Positions 1 to 11,118 of a stretch of DNA of 64,000 nucleotides are shown one piece after another (position 1 is the first letter of the stretch; each line of letters starts with the position of its first letter). Under the pieces are notes generated by a model. It saw nothing but the letters and a program-made list of their open reading frames with translations. It had not been told where the DNA came from and searched no databases. Source of the DNA: Mycobacterium gordonae (GTDB taxonomy: Bacteria > Actinomycetota > Actinomycetes > Mycobacteriales > Mycobacteriaceae); NCBI RefSeq assembly GCF_002101675.1, contig NZ_LQOY01000040.1, forward strand, positions 1 through 64,000. Direction: 5' to 3'. A program made the translations under genes and the position numbers.

Positions 1-1138
1 GTGCGGTGGGGGCTGGGGCGGACGCGGGGGCCGTAGCCAAACCTGGCGGGTGAGCAGTCATGGCCGCCGTCGGCGAGGAGCCGGTGGCGGCCGGCCCGGT
101 CTGCGGTGCAGGTGCGGCAGCCGGTTGAGGCGCCGTCGCCAGCCCGGCGAGCCCGGCAAGCCCGCCGGCCGACGCCGCTGGCAACATCAGCGCGCCGCCG
201 GCCGCGGCCAGCAGCAGTGGGGACTGGCTGATAGCGGTGCCGAACTGGGCTATGTGGGTGGGCCAATCGAAGATGGCCAGGGCCAGCATGTACTGAATCG
301 CTTGCGTCGGATTCTGCGTCATCTGCATGGAGTCCCCGATCAGTTCGAGGCCTCGGGCGAGATACCACATGGGTTGCGTGGCATCCGCGTAGTACTCGTA
401 ATCGAGTCCGTTGAGCATCCCGGCGGCGGGGTCCCAGTAGATGCCGAAATTCTCCAATACATCCGCGATGAAGGACGTCACGACGTTGGAAACCAGCGGA
501 TTGCGGATGAGCGGGTTGACGCCGAAGCTGTTCAGGATCGGTTCGAGCGCGTTCAGCGCCATCCGCACCGGATCGAGCGAGGCTGCCGGGGCTTGTGCCG
601 TCGCGCGCAGAATCTGCGGAGCCGGGGATGACGGCGGCGTCGAGGTGACCGCCGCCGCTGAACTGGCTTCATAAGCGGTCATTGTGGTCGCGGCCTGGAC
701 CCACATCCGGACATAGTCGGCTTCGTTGAGTGCGATCGGGATGGCATTGATCCCGAGGAAGTTGGTAGCGACCAGTGCAGCGTGGATGGCGTGGTTGGCG
801 GCCAATTCGGGCAGGGTCGGCATGGCCGCCAGAGCGGCGGAGTACGCGATCGCGGCAACCTCGTGTTGAGCCGCCGCCACCAGGCTGTCCGAGCTGCTCT
901 GTGATAACCACGCCAGATACGGCTCGTGCGCGGCAGCCCACGCTTGCACGCCGGAACCTTCCCACGACGCCCGCGTCGCGGCCATCAATGCCCTGATTTC
1001 GTCCGCCGCGGCGGCATATTCGACGGCGAGGGCCTGCCACGCCGACGCCGCCGCCATCAGTGGCCCCGGCCCCGGGCCTTGACTCAGGAGCGCGGAGTGA
1101 ACCTCCGGCGGAACTGCCATCCACACAGCCGCCGTCAT
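1..1138 (-). CDS. PPE family protein (C-terminus beyond window)
   Basis: The frame is open from an ATG at 1138 to the window edge, giving about 379 residues. The N-terminus carries the Pro-Pro-Glu signature at residues 10-12 and a WEG (WxG) motif at 59-61 within the roughly 180-residue helical PPE domain. Family knowledge says PPE proteins pair with PE proteins and are exported by ESX type VII systems. The visible C-terminal part is Ala/Pro-rich with a Gly-Leu-Ala run, so I cannot assign the MPTR, SVP or PPW subclass without the missing end. No PE partner lies directly upstream; the neighbour 93 bp upstream on the same strand is the SpoIIE-type phosphatase. The family call is secure; function is unknown. 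Confidence 0.93.
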   Translation of the reverse strand, partial: MTAAVWMAVPPEVHSALLSQGPGPGPLMAAASAWQALAVEYAAAADEIRALMAATRASWEGSGVQAWAAAHEPYLAWLSQSSSDSLVAAAQHEVAAIAYSAALAAMPTLPELAANHAIHAALVATNFLGINAIPIALNEADYVRMWVQAATTMTAYEASSAAAVTSTPPSSPAPQILRATAQAPAASLDPVRMALNALEPILNSFGVNPLIRNPLVSNVVTSFIADVLENFGIYWDPAAGMLNGLDYEYYADATQPMWYLARGLELIGDSMQMTQNPTQAIQYMLALAIFDWPTHIAQFGTAISQSPLLLAAAGGALMLPAASAGGLAGLAGLATAPQPAAAPAPQTGPAATGSSPTAAMTAHPPGLATAPASAPAPTA

Positions 1139-1231
1139 TGTGCCCAGCCCTCCGAAGACTCAATTCAAGCGAAGTTTCGGACAGCCTAACTTTTATATTC
1201 GCTGCCTCGACACCAGGGGTCGATTAGCCCT

Positions 1232-2641
1232 CTAGGTGGCGCTGATCGCCAGTACGGCGATGTCGTCGGCCGGCCCTAGTTTGGGGATCAGCGTTGCCAG
1301 TTCCTCGATCAGCCCTGCGGCGTCCGGTCCGGCGTGCTCGGCGGCGAAGGCGGCCAGGCTGTCCTCGTTGAACGGATTTGCGCCGCGGCGGGCTTCGACG
1401 ATGCCGTCGGTGTAGACCAGCAGGGTCTGCCCCGGCCGCAGGACCATCTCGCAGGCGTGGAACTTTGCATCGGCGCGCAATCCGACCAGCATTCCTTCGT
1501 CGGAGCGGACTTCGGTCGCGGTCCTGCTCCTGGGGTCGAGCAGCAGAGCAGGGGGGTGCCCGCCGGTGGCGATGGTGATCATGAATCCGTCGTGGTCGGA
1601 TCGTCGCTGCAGGGTGCCGAACAGCACAGTGCAGAAGCGCCGTGGATACAACTCCCGGAGCAACACCGCATTGAGTTCGGCAAGCCCGTCGATCGGGTCG
1701 CTGTAATGCAGGGCGGCAGACCGCAGGGTGTACCGGATCAGCGACGTGACCACAGCCGCTTCCGCGCCATGCCCTTCGACATCACCGATGAAGAAGGCCC
1801 AACGGTCGTTACCAAGGGCGAACACGTCGTAGAAATCGCCGCCGACACGGCGCGGGGAGGCTGGGTGGTAGTGGGCTGCCAGGGAGGCGCCCTCGATGGC
1901 GGGCAGCATCGGCGGTAGCAAGGTTCGCTGCAGGACCGCTGCGTATTCCTCGGTGAGATCGCGGTCGTACTCTGCGATGTTGCGGTCGCGAATCGCGACG
2001 TCTCGATCCTCACGCGCGTCGTCGCGCTCACGTTGTGCGGTGTCCCGCGCCTGCTGGGCGTGGTGGCGCTGGACGCGGGCGTCGTCGCGGGCGTCTTCGG
2101 CGGCGCTGCGCAGACCGCGTTCCACCCCGAGCGCGTCCAGTGAGGCCAGGCGCAAGTCGAGCTGCTCCATCACGATCGCCGCCAGGTCCTGCAGTACTGA
2201 GAGTTGTACGTCCGACATCGTGCGCACTTCGGTGTCCATCACGGCGACCGCGCCCAGGCTGAATCCGTCGAAGGTCACGATGGGAGCGCACGCATAGAAC
2301 TTGACGCGGTGCGTGTGCACGAAGCGGTTGTGGGCCGTGCGGGGGTCGGATGGCGCATCGTTCACGACGTATAGGCCGCTGTTCATGACAGCCGACCCGC
2401 ACAGTCCCTCGTCCCGTGGCAGGCGCGCCAAATCCGGTAGGCCGTGGGTGGCCATCAAGTAAATGTCGTCCTCGCCGACAATCGACACCGTCGCCATCGG
2501 CATTCCGAGGGATTGAGCCGCTAACCGGGGTATCCGTGCCACCAGCCGGTCTGGCGGCATGTCGAGCACGCGGTAGCGCTCGAGGGCTTGGATGCGCAGA
2601 TTTTCTGAAATGGTTCGCCACATTCCGCGCCGGAGGGTCAT
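1232..2641 (-). CDS. GAF domain / SpoIIE-type PP2C protein phosphatase
   Basis: This 469-residue protein has three parts. Residues about 20-165 look like a GAF sensor domain, with typical segments such as DEGLCGSAV and YACAPI. Residues about 170-240 form a very charged coiled coil rich in Arg-Asp-Ala repeats (for example [16 protein letters not shown]). Residues about 245-465 form an RsbU/SpoIIE-like PP2C domain, with metal-ligand Asp positions in [18 protein letters not shown] and the C-terminal PADDIAVL. Such proteins dephosphorylate anti-anti-sigma factors in partner-switching pathways, which is the likely role here. No sigma, anti-sigma or anti-anti-sigma gene is adjacent, so the target is unknown. 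A shorter start at the MWRTISENL methionine is possible. It is divergent from pafA. Confidence 0.88.
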   Translation of the reverse strand: MTLRRGMWRTISENLRIQALERYRVLDMPPDRLVARIPRLAAQSLGMPMATVSIVGEDDIYLMATHGLPDLARLPRDEGLCGSAVMNSGLYVVNDAPSDPRTAHNRFVHTHRVKFYACAPIVTFDGFSLGAVAVMDTEVRTMSDVQLSVLQDLAAIVMEQLDLRLASLDALGVERGLRSAAEDARDDARVQRHHAQQARDTAQRERDDAREDRDVAIRDRNIAEYDRDLTEEYAAVLQRTLLPPMLPAIEGASLAAHYHPASPRRVGGDFYDVFALGNDRWAFFIGDVEGHGAEAAVVTSLIRYTLRSAALHYSDPIDGLAELNAVLLRELYPRRFCTVLFGTLQRRSDHDGFMITIATGGHPPALLLDPRSRTATEVRSDEGMLVGLRADAKFHACEMVLRPGQTLLVYTDGIVEARRGANPFNEDSLAAFAAEHAGPDAAGLIEELATLIPKLGPADDIAVLAISAT

Positions 2642-2781
2642 CTGACGCCCCGGGGCCCGAGCGGGGGCGTGCTCATCATATCCAATGCTCAGGCCGCAAG
2701 CGGGCGGTCGCGATCACCTATCCCCATCTCCTGGCGTGGCTTCGTCACCACCGCAATTGGACAACAAGTACCCTCGATTAC

Positions 2782-4140
2782 GTGCAGCGACGAATTATGG
2801 GCATCGAGACGGAGTTTGGTGTCACCTGCACCTTTCACGGGCATCGCCGACTGTCTCCGGACGAGGTGGCCCGCTACCTTTTCCGGCGGGTGGTGTCGTG
2901 GGGTCGCAGCTCAAATGTTTTCCTGCGGAATGGCGCGCGCTTGTATCTCGATGTGGGCAGCCACCCCGAGTACGCGACGGCAGAATGCGACAGCCTCGTT
3001 CAGCTGGTCACCCATGACCGCGCCGGTGAATGGGTGCTCGAAGACCTGCTGATCGACGCCGAGCAGCGGCTCGCCGACGAGGGCATCGGCGGCGATATCT
3101 ATCTGTTCAAGAACAACACCGACTCGGCGGGCAACTCATACGGTTGCCACGAGAACTATCTGATCGTGCGGGCCGGCGAGTTCTCCCGGATCTCCGACGT
3201 GTTGTTGCCGTTCCTGGTTACCCGTCAGCTCATCTGCGGGGCCGGCAAGGTCTTGCAGACCCCGAAGGCCGCCACCTTCTGTCTGTCGCAGCGCGCCGAA
3301 CACATCTGGGAAGGCGTCTCGAGCGCCACCACCCGCAGCCGGCCGATCATCAACACCCGCGACGAGCCGCACGCCGACGCCGAGAAGTACCGACGGCTGC
3401 ACGTCATCGTGGGCGACTCGAACATGTGCGAAACCACCACCATGCTCAAGGTGGGCACCGCCGCGCTGGTGCTGGAGATGATCGAGGCGGGGGTCGCGTT
3501 CCGGGACTTTTCGCTGGACAATCCCATCCGCGCCATCCGCGAGGTCAGCCACGACACCACCGGTCGCCGGCCCGTGCGCCTGGCCGGCGGCCGTCAGGCC
3601 AGTGCGCTGGACATCCAGCGCGAGTACTACAGCCGGGCCGTCGAGCACCTGCAGACCCGTGAACCCAACGCGCAGATCGAGCAGGTGGTGGACCTGTGGG
3701 GCCGCCAGCTCGACGCCGTCGAGAGCCAAGATTTTGCGAAGGTCGACACCGAGATCGACTGGGTGATCAAGCGCAAGCTGTTCCAGCGTTACCAGGACCG
3801 CTACAACATGGAGCTGTCCGACGCGAAGATCGCTCAACTGGACCTCGCCTACCACGACATCAAGCGCGGCCGCGGCGTGTTCGACCTGCTGCAGCGCAAG
3901 GGTCTGGCGGCTCGGGTGACTACCGACGAGGAGATCGCCGACGCCGTCGACCGCCCGCCGCAAACGACGCGTGCCAGGCTGCGCGGCGAGTTCATCAGCG
4001 CCGCCCAGGCCGCCGGCCGCGATTTCACCGTCGACTGGGTGCACCTCAAGCTCAACGACCAGGCTCAGCGCACGGTCCTGTGCAAGGACCCGTTCCGGGC
4101 CGTCGACGAGCGGGTCAAGCGACTGATCGCGAGTATGTAG
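2782..4140 (+). CDS. pafA: Pup--protein ligase PafA
   Basis: This 452-residue enzyme matches the usual PafA length. It links the C-terminal glutamate of Pup to lysines of target proteins, marking them for the mycobacterial proteasome. The glutamine-synthetase-like fold is recognisable from the N-terminal GIETEFG (Glu9 region) and from [16 protein letters not shown] with the conserved Asp57, the position of the catalytic base reported for this family. I chose the GTG at 2782 because it gives the family N-terminus [13 protein letters not shown]; the frame stays open further upstream, but that part has no PafA similarity. pafB follows after 17 bp. Pup and proteasome subunit genes are not in the window. 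Confidence 0.97.
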   Translation: MQRRIMGIETEFGVTCTFHGHRRLSPDEVARYLFRRVVSWGRSSNVFLRNGARLYLDVGSHPEYATAECDSLVQLVTHDRAGEWVLEDLLIDAEQRLADEGIGGDIYLFKNNTDSAGNSYGCHENYLIVRAGEFSRISDVLLPFLVTRQLICGAGKVLQTPKAATFCLSQRAEHIWEGVSSATTRSRPIINTRDEPHADAEKYRRLHVIVGDSNMCETTTMLKVGTAALVLEMIEAGVAFRDFSLDNPIRAIREVSHDTTGRRPVRLAGGRQASALDIQREYYSRAVEHLQTREPNAQIEQVVDLWGRQLDAVESQDFAKVDTEIDWVIKRKLFQRYQDRYNMELSDAKIAQLDLAYHDIKRGRGVFDLLQRKGLAARVTTDEEIADAVDRPPQTTRARLRGEFISAAQAAGRDFTVDWVHLKLNDQAQRTVLCKDPFRAVDERVKRLIASM

Positions 4141-4157
4141 CACTTAATCTGAACCAG

Positions 4158-5159
4158 ATGCCCATCAACAAAGTCGAGCGACTGGTCAACCTGGTCATCG
4201 CCCTGCTGTCCACCCGTGGCTATATCACCGCCGAAAAGATCAGGTCCAGCGTCGCGGGATATGCCGACAGTCCGTCCGCGGAGGCGTTCTCCCGGATGTT
4301 CGAACGCGACAAGAACGAGTTGCGTGACCTCGGTATCCCCCTGGAGGTCGGCAAGGTCTCCAACCTGAACCCGGCCGAGGGTTACCGCATCAACCGCGAC
4401 GCCTACGCTTTGCCTCCCGTCGACCTCACGCGGGAGGAGGCGGCCGCGGTGGCGGTCGCCACCCAGCTCTGGAAGTCACCCGAGTTGATCACCGCGACTC
4501 AGGGCGCGCTGCTGAAACTGCGCGCGGCCGGCATCGATGTCGACTCCGTCGACTCCGTCGGGTCCGTCTCCATCGCGTCCCCGGCCGGTGTGCCGAGCCT
4601 GCGGCAATCGGAAGAAGTACTCGGAATCCTGTTGTCTGCCATCAATTCTCGGCAGGCGGTGCAGTTCCCGCACCGATCGTCGCGCTCAGCGCCCTACGCC
4701 ACTCGCACCGTCGAACCGTGGGGCGTGATTACCGACAAGGGCCGCTGGTATCTGGTGGGTCATGACCGCGACCGCGACGCGACCCGCACCTTCCGGCTCT
4801 CCCGGATCGGCGCCGACGTGACCACGGTCGGGCAGCCCGGCGCTGTCACGGTGCCTGACGATGTCGACCTGAAGCGGATTGTGGCCGACGCGGTCGCCGA
4901 AGGCCCGACCGGAGCGCTGGCCACGGTGTGGGTTGCCGACGGGCGTGCCACGGCACTGCGCCGCGCCGGACGCTTCGTCGGCGCGCGGCAATTGGCGGGC
5001 CGCGTCGGCGACGTGCTCGAGCTGGACATCGGTTTCAACGACCGGCTGGCCCGCGAGATCGCCGCCTATGGGGCTGATGCGATCGTGCTGGAGCCGGCTT
5101 CCCTGCGCGAGGACGTGTTGACCAGACTGCGGGCGGCGGCAGGGGGGCGGCCTCAGTGA
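4158..5159 (+). CDS. pafB: WYL-domain transcriptional regulator PafB
   Basis: This 333-residue protein has an N-terminal winged-helix-like region (VERLVNLVIALLSTRGYITAE) followed by a WYL sensor domain (VEPWGVITDKGRWYLVGHDRDR) and a C-terminal WCX-like extension. In mycobacteria PafB and PafC form the PafBC activator of the LexA/RecA-independent DNA-damage response; despite the name they are not needed for pupylation. The ATG at 4158 gives a length close to the M. tuberculosis protein. The stop overlaps the start of pafC by four bases (GTGA), which suggests translational coupling and equimolar production of the two subunits. Confidence 0.95.
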   Translation: MPINKVERLVNLVIALLSTRGYITAEKIRSSVAGYADSPSAEAFSRMFERDKNELRDLGIPLEVGKVSNLNPAEGYRINRDAYALPPVDLTREEAAAVAVATQLWKSPELITATQGALLKLRAAGIDVDSVDSVGSVSIASPAGVPSLRQSEEVLGILLSAINSRQAVQFPHRSSRSAPYATRTVEPWGVITDKGRWYLVGHDRDRDATRTFRLSRIGADVTTVGQPGAVTVPDDVDLKRIVADAVAEGPTGALATVWVADGRATALRRAGRFVGARQLAGRVGDVLELDIGFNDRLAREIAAYGADAIVLEPASLREDVLTRLRAAAGGRPQ

Positions 5160-6136
5160 CTCCCGTATCCGACCGGTTGGTCCGGTTGCTGAACATGGTG
5201 CCGTACCTGCAGGCCAACCCACGCATCACCAAGGCCGAGGCGGCCGCGGAGCTCGGCGTCTCCGAGGATCAGCTGCAAAAGGACCTCGAACAGCTGTGGA
5301 TGTGCGGCCTGCCCGGTTACGACCCCGGTGATCTCATCGATTTCGAGTTCTCCGGCGACACCGTCAAGGTGACGTTCTCCGCGGGCATCGACCGCCCGCT
5401 GAAGTTGACCTCGCCGGAGGCCACCGGACTGCTCGTGGCGCTGCGAGCGCTGGCTGACATTCCCGGCGTCGTCGACCCGGAAGCGGCGCGCAGCGCCATC
5501 GCCAAGATCGCCGCGGCGGCCGGTGCCGCCGGACACCACGACGCCGCGACCGCCGTCGACGAACCGGCCCCCGCGGAAAGTCGCGCCGCCGCCACGGTGC
5601 GCGCCGCTGTTCGCGACAAGCGGGCGTTGACCATCGATTACTACGCGGCCTCGCATGACACGCTCAGCACTCGCGTCGTCGACCCCATCCGCGTCCTGCT
5701 GGTCGGCGACCACAGCTACCTGGAAGCCTGGTCACGCGAGGCCGAGGGAGTGCGGCTGTTCCGCTTCGACCGCATTGTCGACGCCGCCGAGCTCAACGAG
5801 CCGGCTGCGCCCCCCGAGCCGGTATTGCAGTCCCCGCCCGACACGTCGTTGTTCGACGGCGACCCCGCGCTGCCGTCGGCGACGTTGCGGCTGGACCCTT
5901 CGGCGTCCTGGATGTTCGAGTACTACCCCTTGCGCGATCCCCGGGAGCTGCCCGACGGGTCCTGCGATGTGACCATGACTTACGCCTCGGAGGATTGGAT
6001 GACCCGGCTGGTGCTCGGTTTGGGGTCGGCCGTGCGGGTGCTGGCACCGGATTCACTCGCCCACCGGGTGCGAGCGGCCGCGATAGCGGGCCTCGCGGCG
6101 TATGAGGCGGCGCAAAGTAGCTCTGAGCAGCCCTGA
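5156..6136 (+). CDS. pafC: WYL-domain transcriptional regulator PafC
   Basis: This 326-residue partner of PafB has an N-terminal helix-turn-helix (ITKAEAAAELGVSEDQLQKDLEQLW), a WYL domain (about 160-235; DPIRVLLVGDHSYLEAWSREAEG) and a C-terminal WCX-like domain. It starts at a GTG overlapping the pafB stop codon. It acts with PafB as an activator of DNA-repair genes. tatA begins 100 bp downstream on the same strand with its own good Shine-Dalgarno, so pafC may be the last gene of a pafABC transcript or may be read through into tatAC. Confidence 0.95.
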   Translation: MTPVSDRLVRLLNMVPYLQANPRITKAEAAAELGVSEDQLQKDLEQLWMCGLPGYDPGDLIDFEFSGDTVKVTFSAGIDRPLKLTSPEATGLLVALRALADIPGVVDPEAARSAIAKIAAAAGAAGHHDAATAVDEPAPAESRAAATVRAAVRDKRALTIDYYAASHDTLSTRVVDPIRVLLVGDHSYLEAWSREAEGVRLFRFDRIVDAAELNEPAAPPEPVLQSPPDTSLFDGDPALPSATLRLDPSASWMFEYYPLRDPRELPDGSCDVTMTYASEDWMTRLVLGLGSAVRVLAPDSLAHRVRAAAIAGLAAYEAAQSSSEQP

Positions 6137-6236
6137 CACCCCGTGATTTGCGCTAGGCGGCGCTCCGACCGTTCGCTCGTCCCGGACACGTCCCCGTGCT
6201 GCGGTAGCATCGGGTGGACGTCTGGAGGTAATCAAA

Positions 6237-6500
6237 GTGGGCAGTCTTCAACCGTGGCACTGGCTGATCCTCGCTGTAGTGGTGATCGTGCTGTTCGGTG
6301 CCAAGCGGCTTCCCGATGCGGCGCGCTCGTTGGGCAAGTCGCTGCGCATCTTCAAGTCCGAGGTCCGTGAGCTGCAGAGCGAGAACAAGGCCGACTCGTC
6401 GATTCAGGCCCCTGCCGCAGCACCGACCCCGGTGCAGGCGGAGCGTGTCGAGCCGCCGGCCCCTGCCGAGCAGGGCCACACCGAAGCGCGGCCGGCGTAG
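6237..6500 (+). CDS. tatA: Sec-independent (Tat) translocase subunit TatA
   Basis: This 87-residue protein has an N-terminal transmembrane helix (residues about 6-21, WHWLILAVVVIVLFGAKRLP), the Phe-Gly hinge and Lys-Arg-Leu-Pro turn typical of TatA, an amphipathic helix and an acidic, disordered tail. It oligomerises to form the pore for folded twin-arginine substrates. The GTG start at 6237 is supported by TGGAGG centred about 12 bases upstream. tatC follows after 26 bp, so the two are likely co-transcribed. tatB is normally elsewhere in mycobacteria. Confidence 0.96.
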   Translation: MGSLQPWHWLILAVVVIVLFGAKRLPDAARSLGKSLRIFKSEVRELQSENKADSSIQAPAAAPTPVQAERVEPPAPAEQGHTEARPA

Positions 6501-6517
6501 CCCGTCCGCACTCCTGA

Positions 6518-7480
<963 letters not shown>

Positions 7481-7561
7481 TCCGCGCGGGCGCGAGCGTG
7501 CGTGTCGGTACCTCGACACGCCGTTGCGACCGGCGGTTGGCGCACCCTGGCGAGGCCGGGC

Positions 7562-10303
7562 GTGACTGAACTGCCCGAGTTGGCCCAGTTCGCGGCCGAG
7601 CTGCCATTCCCTCTCGACGATTTCCAGCGCCGGGCGTGTGCTGCTCTGGAAGGCGGTCACGGTGTGCTGGTGTGTGCGCCCACCGGTGCGGGCAAGACGG
7701 TCGTCGGTGAATTCGCCGTTCATCTGGCGCTGGCGGGTGGCGGCAAATGCTTCTACACCACGCCGCTGAAGGCGTTGAGCAATCAGAAGCACACCGACCT
7801 GACGTTGCGCTATGGCAAGGACAGGATCGGGCTGCTGACCGGTGATCTGTCCGTCAACGCCGACGCCCCGGTAGTGGTCATGACCACCGAGGTGTTGCGC
7901 AACATGCTCTATGCGGATTCGGCTGCGCTGCAAGGCCTTTCGCACGTAGTTATGGACGAGGTGCATTTCCTGGCCGACCGGATGCGCGGTCCGGTGTGGG
8001 AGGAAGTCATCCTGCACCTGCCCGACGAAGTGCGGCTGGTAAGCCTGTCGGCAACGGTGAGCAACGCCGAGGAGTTCGGCGGCTGGATCCAGACAGTGCG
8101 CGGTGACACCACCGTGGTGGTCGACGAGCATCGTCCGGTGCCGTTGTGGCAACACGTTCTGGTCGGCAAGCGACTGTTCGACCTGTTCGACTACCGTTCC
8201 GACGGCTCGGCCAAGGACAAGCCGCACGTCAACCCCGAGCTGCTGCGCCACATCGCCCACCGCCGCGAAGCCGACCGGATGTCGGACTGGCAGCCGCGCC
8301 GGCGCAACCCCGGACGGCCCGCGCGGCCACGCTTCTACCGGCCGCCGGCCAGGCCGGACGTCATCGCGTCGCTGGACTCGGCGGGGCTGCTGCCGGCCAT
8401 CACGTTCGTGTTCTCCCGGGCCGGCTGCGACGCCGCTGTGCAGCAGTGCCTGCGCTCGCCGCTGAAGCTGACCACTGAACAGGAGCGGGCGCAGATCGCC
8501 GAGGTCATCGAGCACAGGTGCGGCGACCTGGCCGACGATGACCTGGCTGTGCTGGGCTATTACGAGTGGCGCGAAGGGCTGCTGCGCGGCATTGCGGCCC
8601 ACCATGCCGGAATGCTGCCGGCGTTCCGTCACACCGTCGAGGAACTCTTCACCGCCGGGCTGATCCGGGCCGTGTTCGCCACCGAGACGCTGGCCCTGGG
8701 CATCAACATGCCGGCCCGCACCGTCGTGCTGGAGAAGCTGGTCAAGTTCAACGGCGAGCAGCATGTGCCGCTGACCCCGGGGGAGTACACGCAGCTGACC
8801 GGCCGTGCCGGCCGCCGGGGGATCGACATCGAGGGCCATGCCGTCGTGCTGTGGCATCCCTCCGACAGCACCGCCGAGCCGTCCGAGATAGCCGGTCTGG
8901 CATCGACCCGCACGTTCCCGCTGCGCAGCTCCTTCGCCCCGTCGTACAACATGACGATCAACCTGGTGCACCAGCTCGGCCCCGAACAGGCGCACCAGCT
9001 GCTCGAGCAATCCTTCGCCCAGTATCAAGCCGACCGGTCCGTCGTCGGTCTGGTGCGCGGCATCGAACGCGGCAAGACGATGCTCGACGAAATCGCCGCC
9101 GAGTTGGGCGGGCACGAGGCTCCCGTTCTGGAATATGCCCGGTTGCGGGCGCGGATCAGCGAGCTGGAACGGTCTCAGGCCCGAGCGTCCCGGCTGCACC
9201 GCCGGCAAGCCGCCAGCGACGCCCTGGCCGCCCTGAAGCGCGGTGACATCATCAACATCAACCACGGGCGACGCGGCGGGCTGGCCGTCGTCCTGGAATC
9301 GGCACGGGACACCGACGACCCGCGACCCCTGGTGCTGACGGAACATCGCTGGGCGGGCCGGATCTCATCGGCCGACTACTCGGGCGCGACGCCGCCGGTC
9401 GGGTCGATGACGTTGCCGAAGCGGGTCGAACACCGCCAGCCGCGGGTGCGGCGCGATCTGGCCTCCGCCTTGCGCTCGGCGGCCGAAGGTCTGGCCATTC
9501 CGGCGGGCCGCCGCTCCAAGGACGACACGCATTACGACCCGGAATTGTCGTCAGTGCGCGATGAGTTGCGTCGGCACCCGTCGCACAAGGCGCCCGATGT
9601 GGAGGCGCAGGTCCGGCAGGCCGAGCGCTACCTGCGTATCGAACGCGACAATGCGCAATTGCAGCGCAAAGTGGCCGCTGCCACCAATTCTCTCGCCCGC
9701 ACCTTCGACCGGATCGTAGGTCTGCTCACCGAGCGCGAGTTCATCCAGGGACCGTCGTCGGATCCGCACGTCACCGACGACGGGCGGTTGTTGGCACGGA
9801 TCTACAGCGAGAGCGACCTTTTGGTTGCCGAGTGCCTGCGCACCGGTGCATGGGCCGGGCTGAAACCGGCCGAGCTGGCGGCGGTGGTGTCGGCGGTGCT
9901 GTACGAAGCCCGCGGCGGTGACGGCCCGGGTGCCCCGTTCGGCACCGACGTCCCCACGCCGCGGTTGCGACAGGCGCTCGGGCAGACCGCGCGGCTGTCC
10001 ACGGAGTTGCGCGCGGACGAACAGACCCACCGTATCGGGCAGAGTCGTGAACCCGACGACGGCTTCGTCCAGGTGATCTACCGATGGGCGCGCACCGGCG
10101 ACCTGGCCGCGGCACTGGCCGCCGCCGAGGCTTACGGATCCGGATCTCCGATGTCAGCAGGGGATTTCGTGCGCTGGTGCCGCCAGGTGCTTGACCTGCT
10201 GGACCAGGTTCGCAATGCGGCGCCTGACCCCGATGTGCGGTCGACTGCCAAGCGCGCTATCAATGACATTCGGCGCGGCGTCGTCGCAGTTGACGCCGGG
10301 TAG
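7562..10303 (+). CDS. helY: Ski2-like DEVH ATP-dependent RNA helicase HelY
   Basis: This 913-residue superfamily 2 helicase has Walker A APTGAGKT (39-46), a DEVH box (132-135), the SAT motif LSLSATVSN and motif VI QLTGRAGRRGID. A C-terminal helical region resembles that of Ski2/Mtr4-type helicases. These helicases unwind structured RNA; the exact mycobacterial substrate is not established as far as I know. I chose the GTG at 7562 because it gives MTELPEL, which matches the family N-terminus; the frame also allows a start 60 bp upstream. It lies 81 bp after tatC on the same strand. Confidence 0.93.
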   Translation: MTELPELAQFAAELPFPLDDFQRRACAALEGGHGVLVCAPTGAGKTVVGEFAVHLALAGGGKCFYTTPLKALSNQKHTDLTLRYGKDRIGLLTGDLSVNADAPVVVMTTEVLRNMLYADSAALQGLSHVVMDEVHFLADRMRGPVWEEVILHLPDEVRLVSLSATVSNAEEFGGWIQTVRGDTTVVVDEHRPVPLWQHVLVGKRLFDLFDYRSDGSAKDKPHVNPELLRHIAHRREADRMSDWQPRRRNPGRPARPRFYRPPARPDVIASLDSAGLLPAITFVFSRAGCDAAVQQCLRSPLKLTTEQERAQIAEVIEHRCGDLADDDLAVLGYYEWREGLLRGIAAHHAGMLPAFRHTVEELFTAGLIRAVFATETLALGINMPARTVVLEKLVKFNGEQHVPLTPGEYTQLTGRAGRRGIDIEGHAVVLWHPSDSTAEPSEIAGLASTRTFPLRSSFAPSYNMTINLVHQLGPEQAHQLLEQSFAQYQADRSVVGLVRGIERGKTMLDEIAAELGGHEAPVLEYARLRARISELERSQARASRLHRRQAASDALAALKRGDIININHGRRGGLAVVLESARDTDDPRPLVLTEHRWAGRISSADYSGATPPVGSMTLPKRVEHRQPRVRRDLASALRSAAEGLAIPAGRRSKDDTHYDPELSSVRDELRRHPSHKAPDVEAQVRQAERYLRIERDNAQLQRKVAAATNSLARTFDRIVGLLTEREFIQGPSSDPHVTDDGRLLARIYSESDLLVAECLRTGAWAGLKPAELAAVVSAVLYEARGGDGPGAPFGTDVPTPRLRQALGQTARLSTELRADEQTHRIGQSREPDDGFVQVIYRWARTGDLAAALAAAEAYGSGSPMSAGDFVRWCRQVLDLLDQVRNAAPDPDVRSTAKRAINDIRRGVVAVDAG

Positions 10304-10392
10304 GCTAGGCCGGAGCTACGGTTACATCCGGAATTTGTATAGGGGCCGCCGGGGGCGACGGTGGCGAGGACGAATCAGACTGAGGAGCAACG

Positions 10393-11118
10393 ATGAGTGG
10401 ACCGCAGGGGCCGAACCAGTCATGGCAGCCGCCAGGGGGTTCCTCGGACCCGACCGTGGCGGGCTCGCCATGGCAGCAGCAACCCGGTGGTCAGGATGCG
10501 ACCTGGCATGCGCAGTCGTACCCGGCCGCAGAGTACCCCGGCTACCAGCAGCCGGCTGAGCCCGCATACCCGCAGCAATATCCGCAGTCGTCACCCGGGT
10601 ACGGCTCCGACTTCGGCTCGCAAGCCACGCAGTACGGCGCCACGCCGCAGTACGGTCAGCCTCCTCAGTACGGCCAGCCGCCCCAGTACGGCCAGCCCCC
10701 GCAATACGGGCAGCCGGGCCAGCCGGGTCAGCCGGGTCAGTACCCGCAGCAGCCGTACACTCAGGCGCCTCAAGGGCCCAAGCGTTCCAAAGCGTTCCTT
10801 GGGGCGGTGATCGGTGGGATCGCGCTGCTGTTCGTGATCGTCATCCTGGTGCTCGGCTTCGTGGTCCCCGGGTTCTTCGTCACCACCAAACTGAACGTCA
10901 ACAAGGCCAACACCGATGTGCAGTCGATCCTGACCGACGAGACCAACGGCTACGGGGCCAAGAACGTCAAAGACGTCAAGTGCAACGGCGGTTCGGACCC
11001 GGTGGTGAAGAAGGGCGGCACCTTCGAGTGCACCGTGAGCATCGACGGCGCAAACAAGCACGTGACCGTGACGTTCCAGGACGACAAGGGTACGTACGAG
11101 GTCGGTCGGCCACAGTAG
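10393..11118 (+). CDS. Pro/Gln-rich membrane protein with DUF4333 domain (Rv2091c-like)
   Basis: This 241-residue protein has three regions. The first 130 or so residues are a low-complexity Pro/Gln/Gly/Tyr-rich cytosolic tail that includes a QYGQPP repeat. One transmembrane helix follows (about 137-160, [20 protein letters not shown]). The extracytoplasmic part is a DUF4333 domain with two cysteines (VKCNGG and FECTVS), probably a disulfide. The start is supported by GAGGAGCAACG just upstream. DUF4333 proteins are actinobacterial envelope proteins of unknown function. The stop codon directly abuts the stop of the convergent exonuclease gene with no spacer. Confidence 0.88.
   Translation: MSGPQGPNQSWQPPGGSSDPTVAGSPWQQQPGGQDATWHAQSYPAAEYPGYQQPAEPAYPQQYPQSSPGYGSDFGSQATQYGATPQYGQPPQYGQPPQYGQPPQYGQPGQPGQPGQYPQQPYTQAPQGPKRSKAFLGAVIGGIALLFVIVILVLGFVVPGFFVTTKLNVNKANTDVQSILTDETNGYGAKNVKDVKCNGGSDPVVKKGGTFECTVSIDGANKHVTVTFQDDKGTYEVGRPQ
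10648..10740 (+). repeat. In-frame QYGQPP / QPG coding repeat
   Basis: Three 18-bp units encoding Gln-Tyr-Gly-Gln-Pro-Pro (10648-10701) are followed by a shortened QYGQP unit and a 9-bp QPG iteration (to 10740). They lie inside the cytosolic tail of the DUF4333 protein. The units differ mainly at synonymous positions, so the repeat has aged rather than expanded recently. Length variation between strains is plausible. Confidence 0.85.

Noticed and set aside
2416..2781. Upstream extension of PafA
   Set aside because: It is antisense to the phosphatase gene and lacks similarity; the GTG at 2782 gives the family N-terminus.
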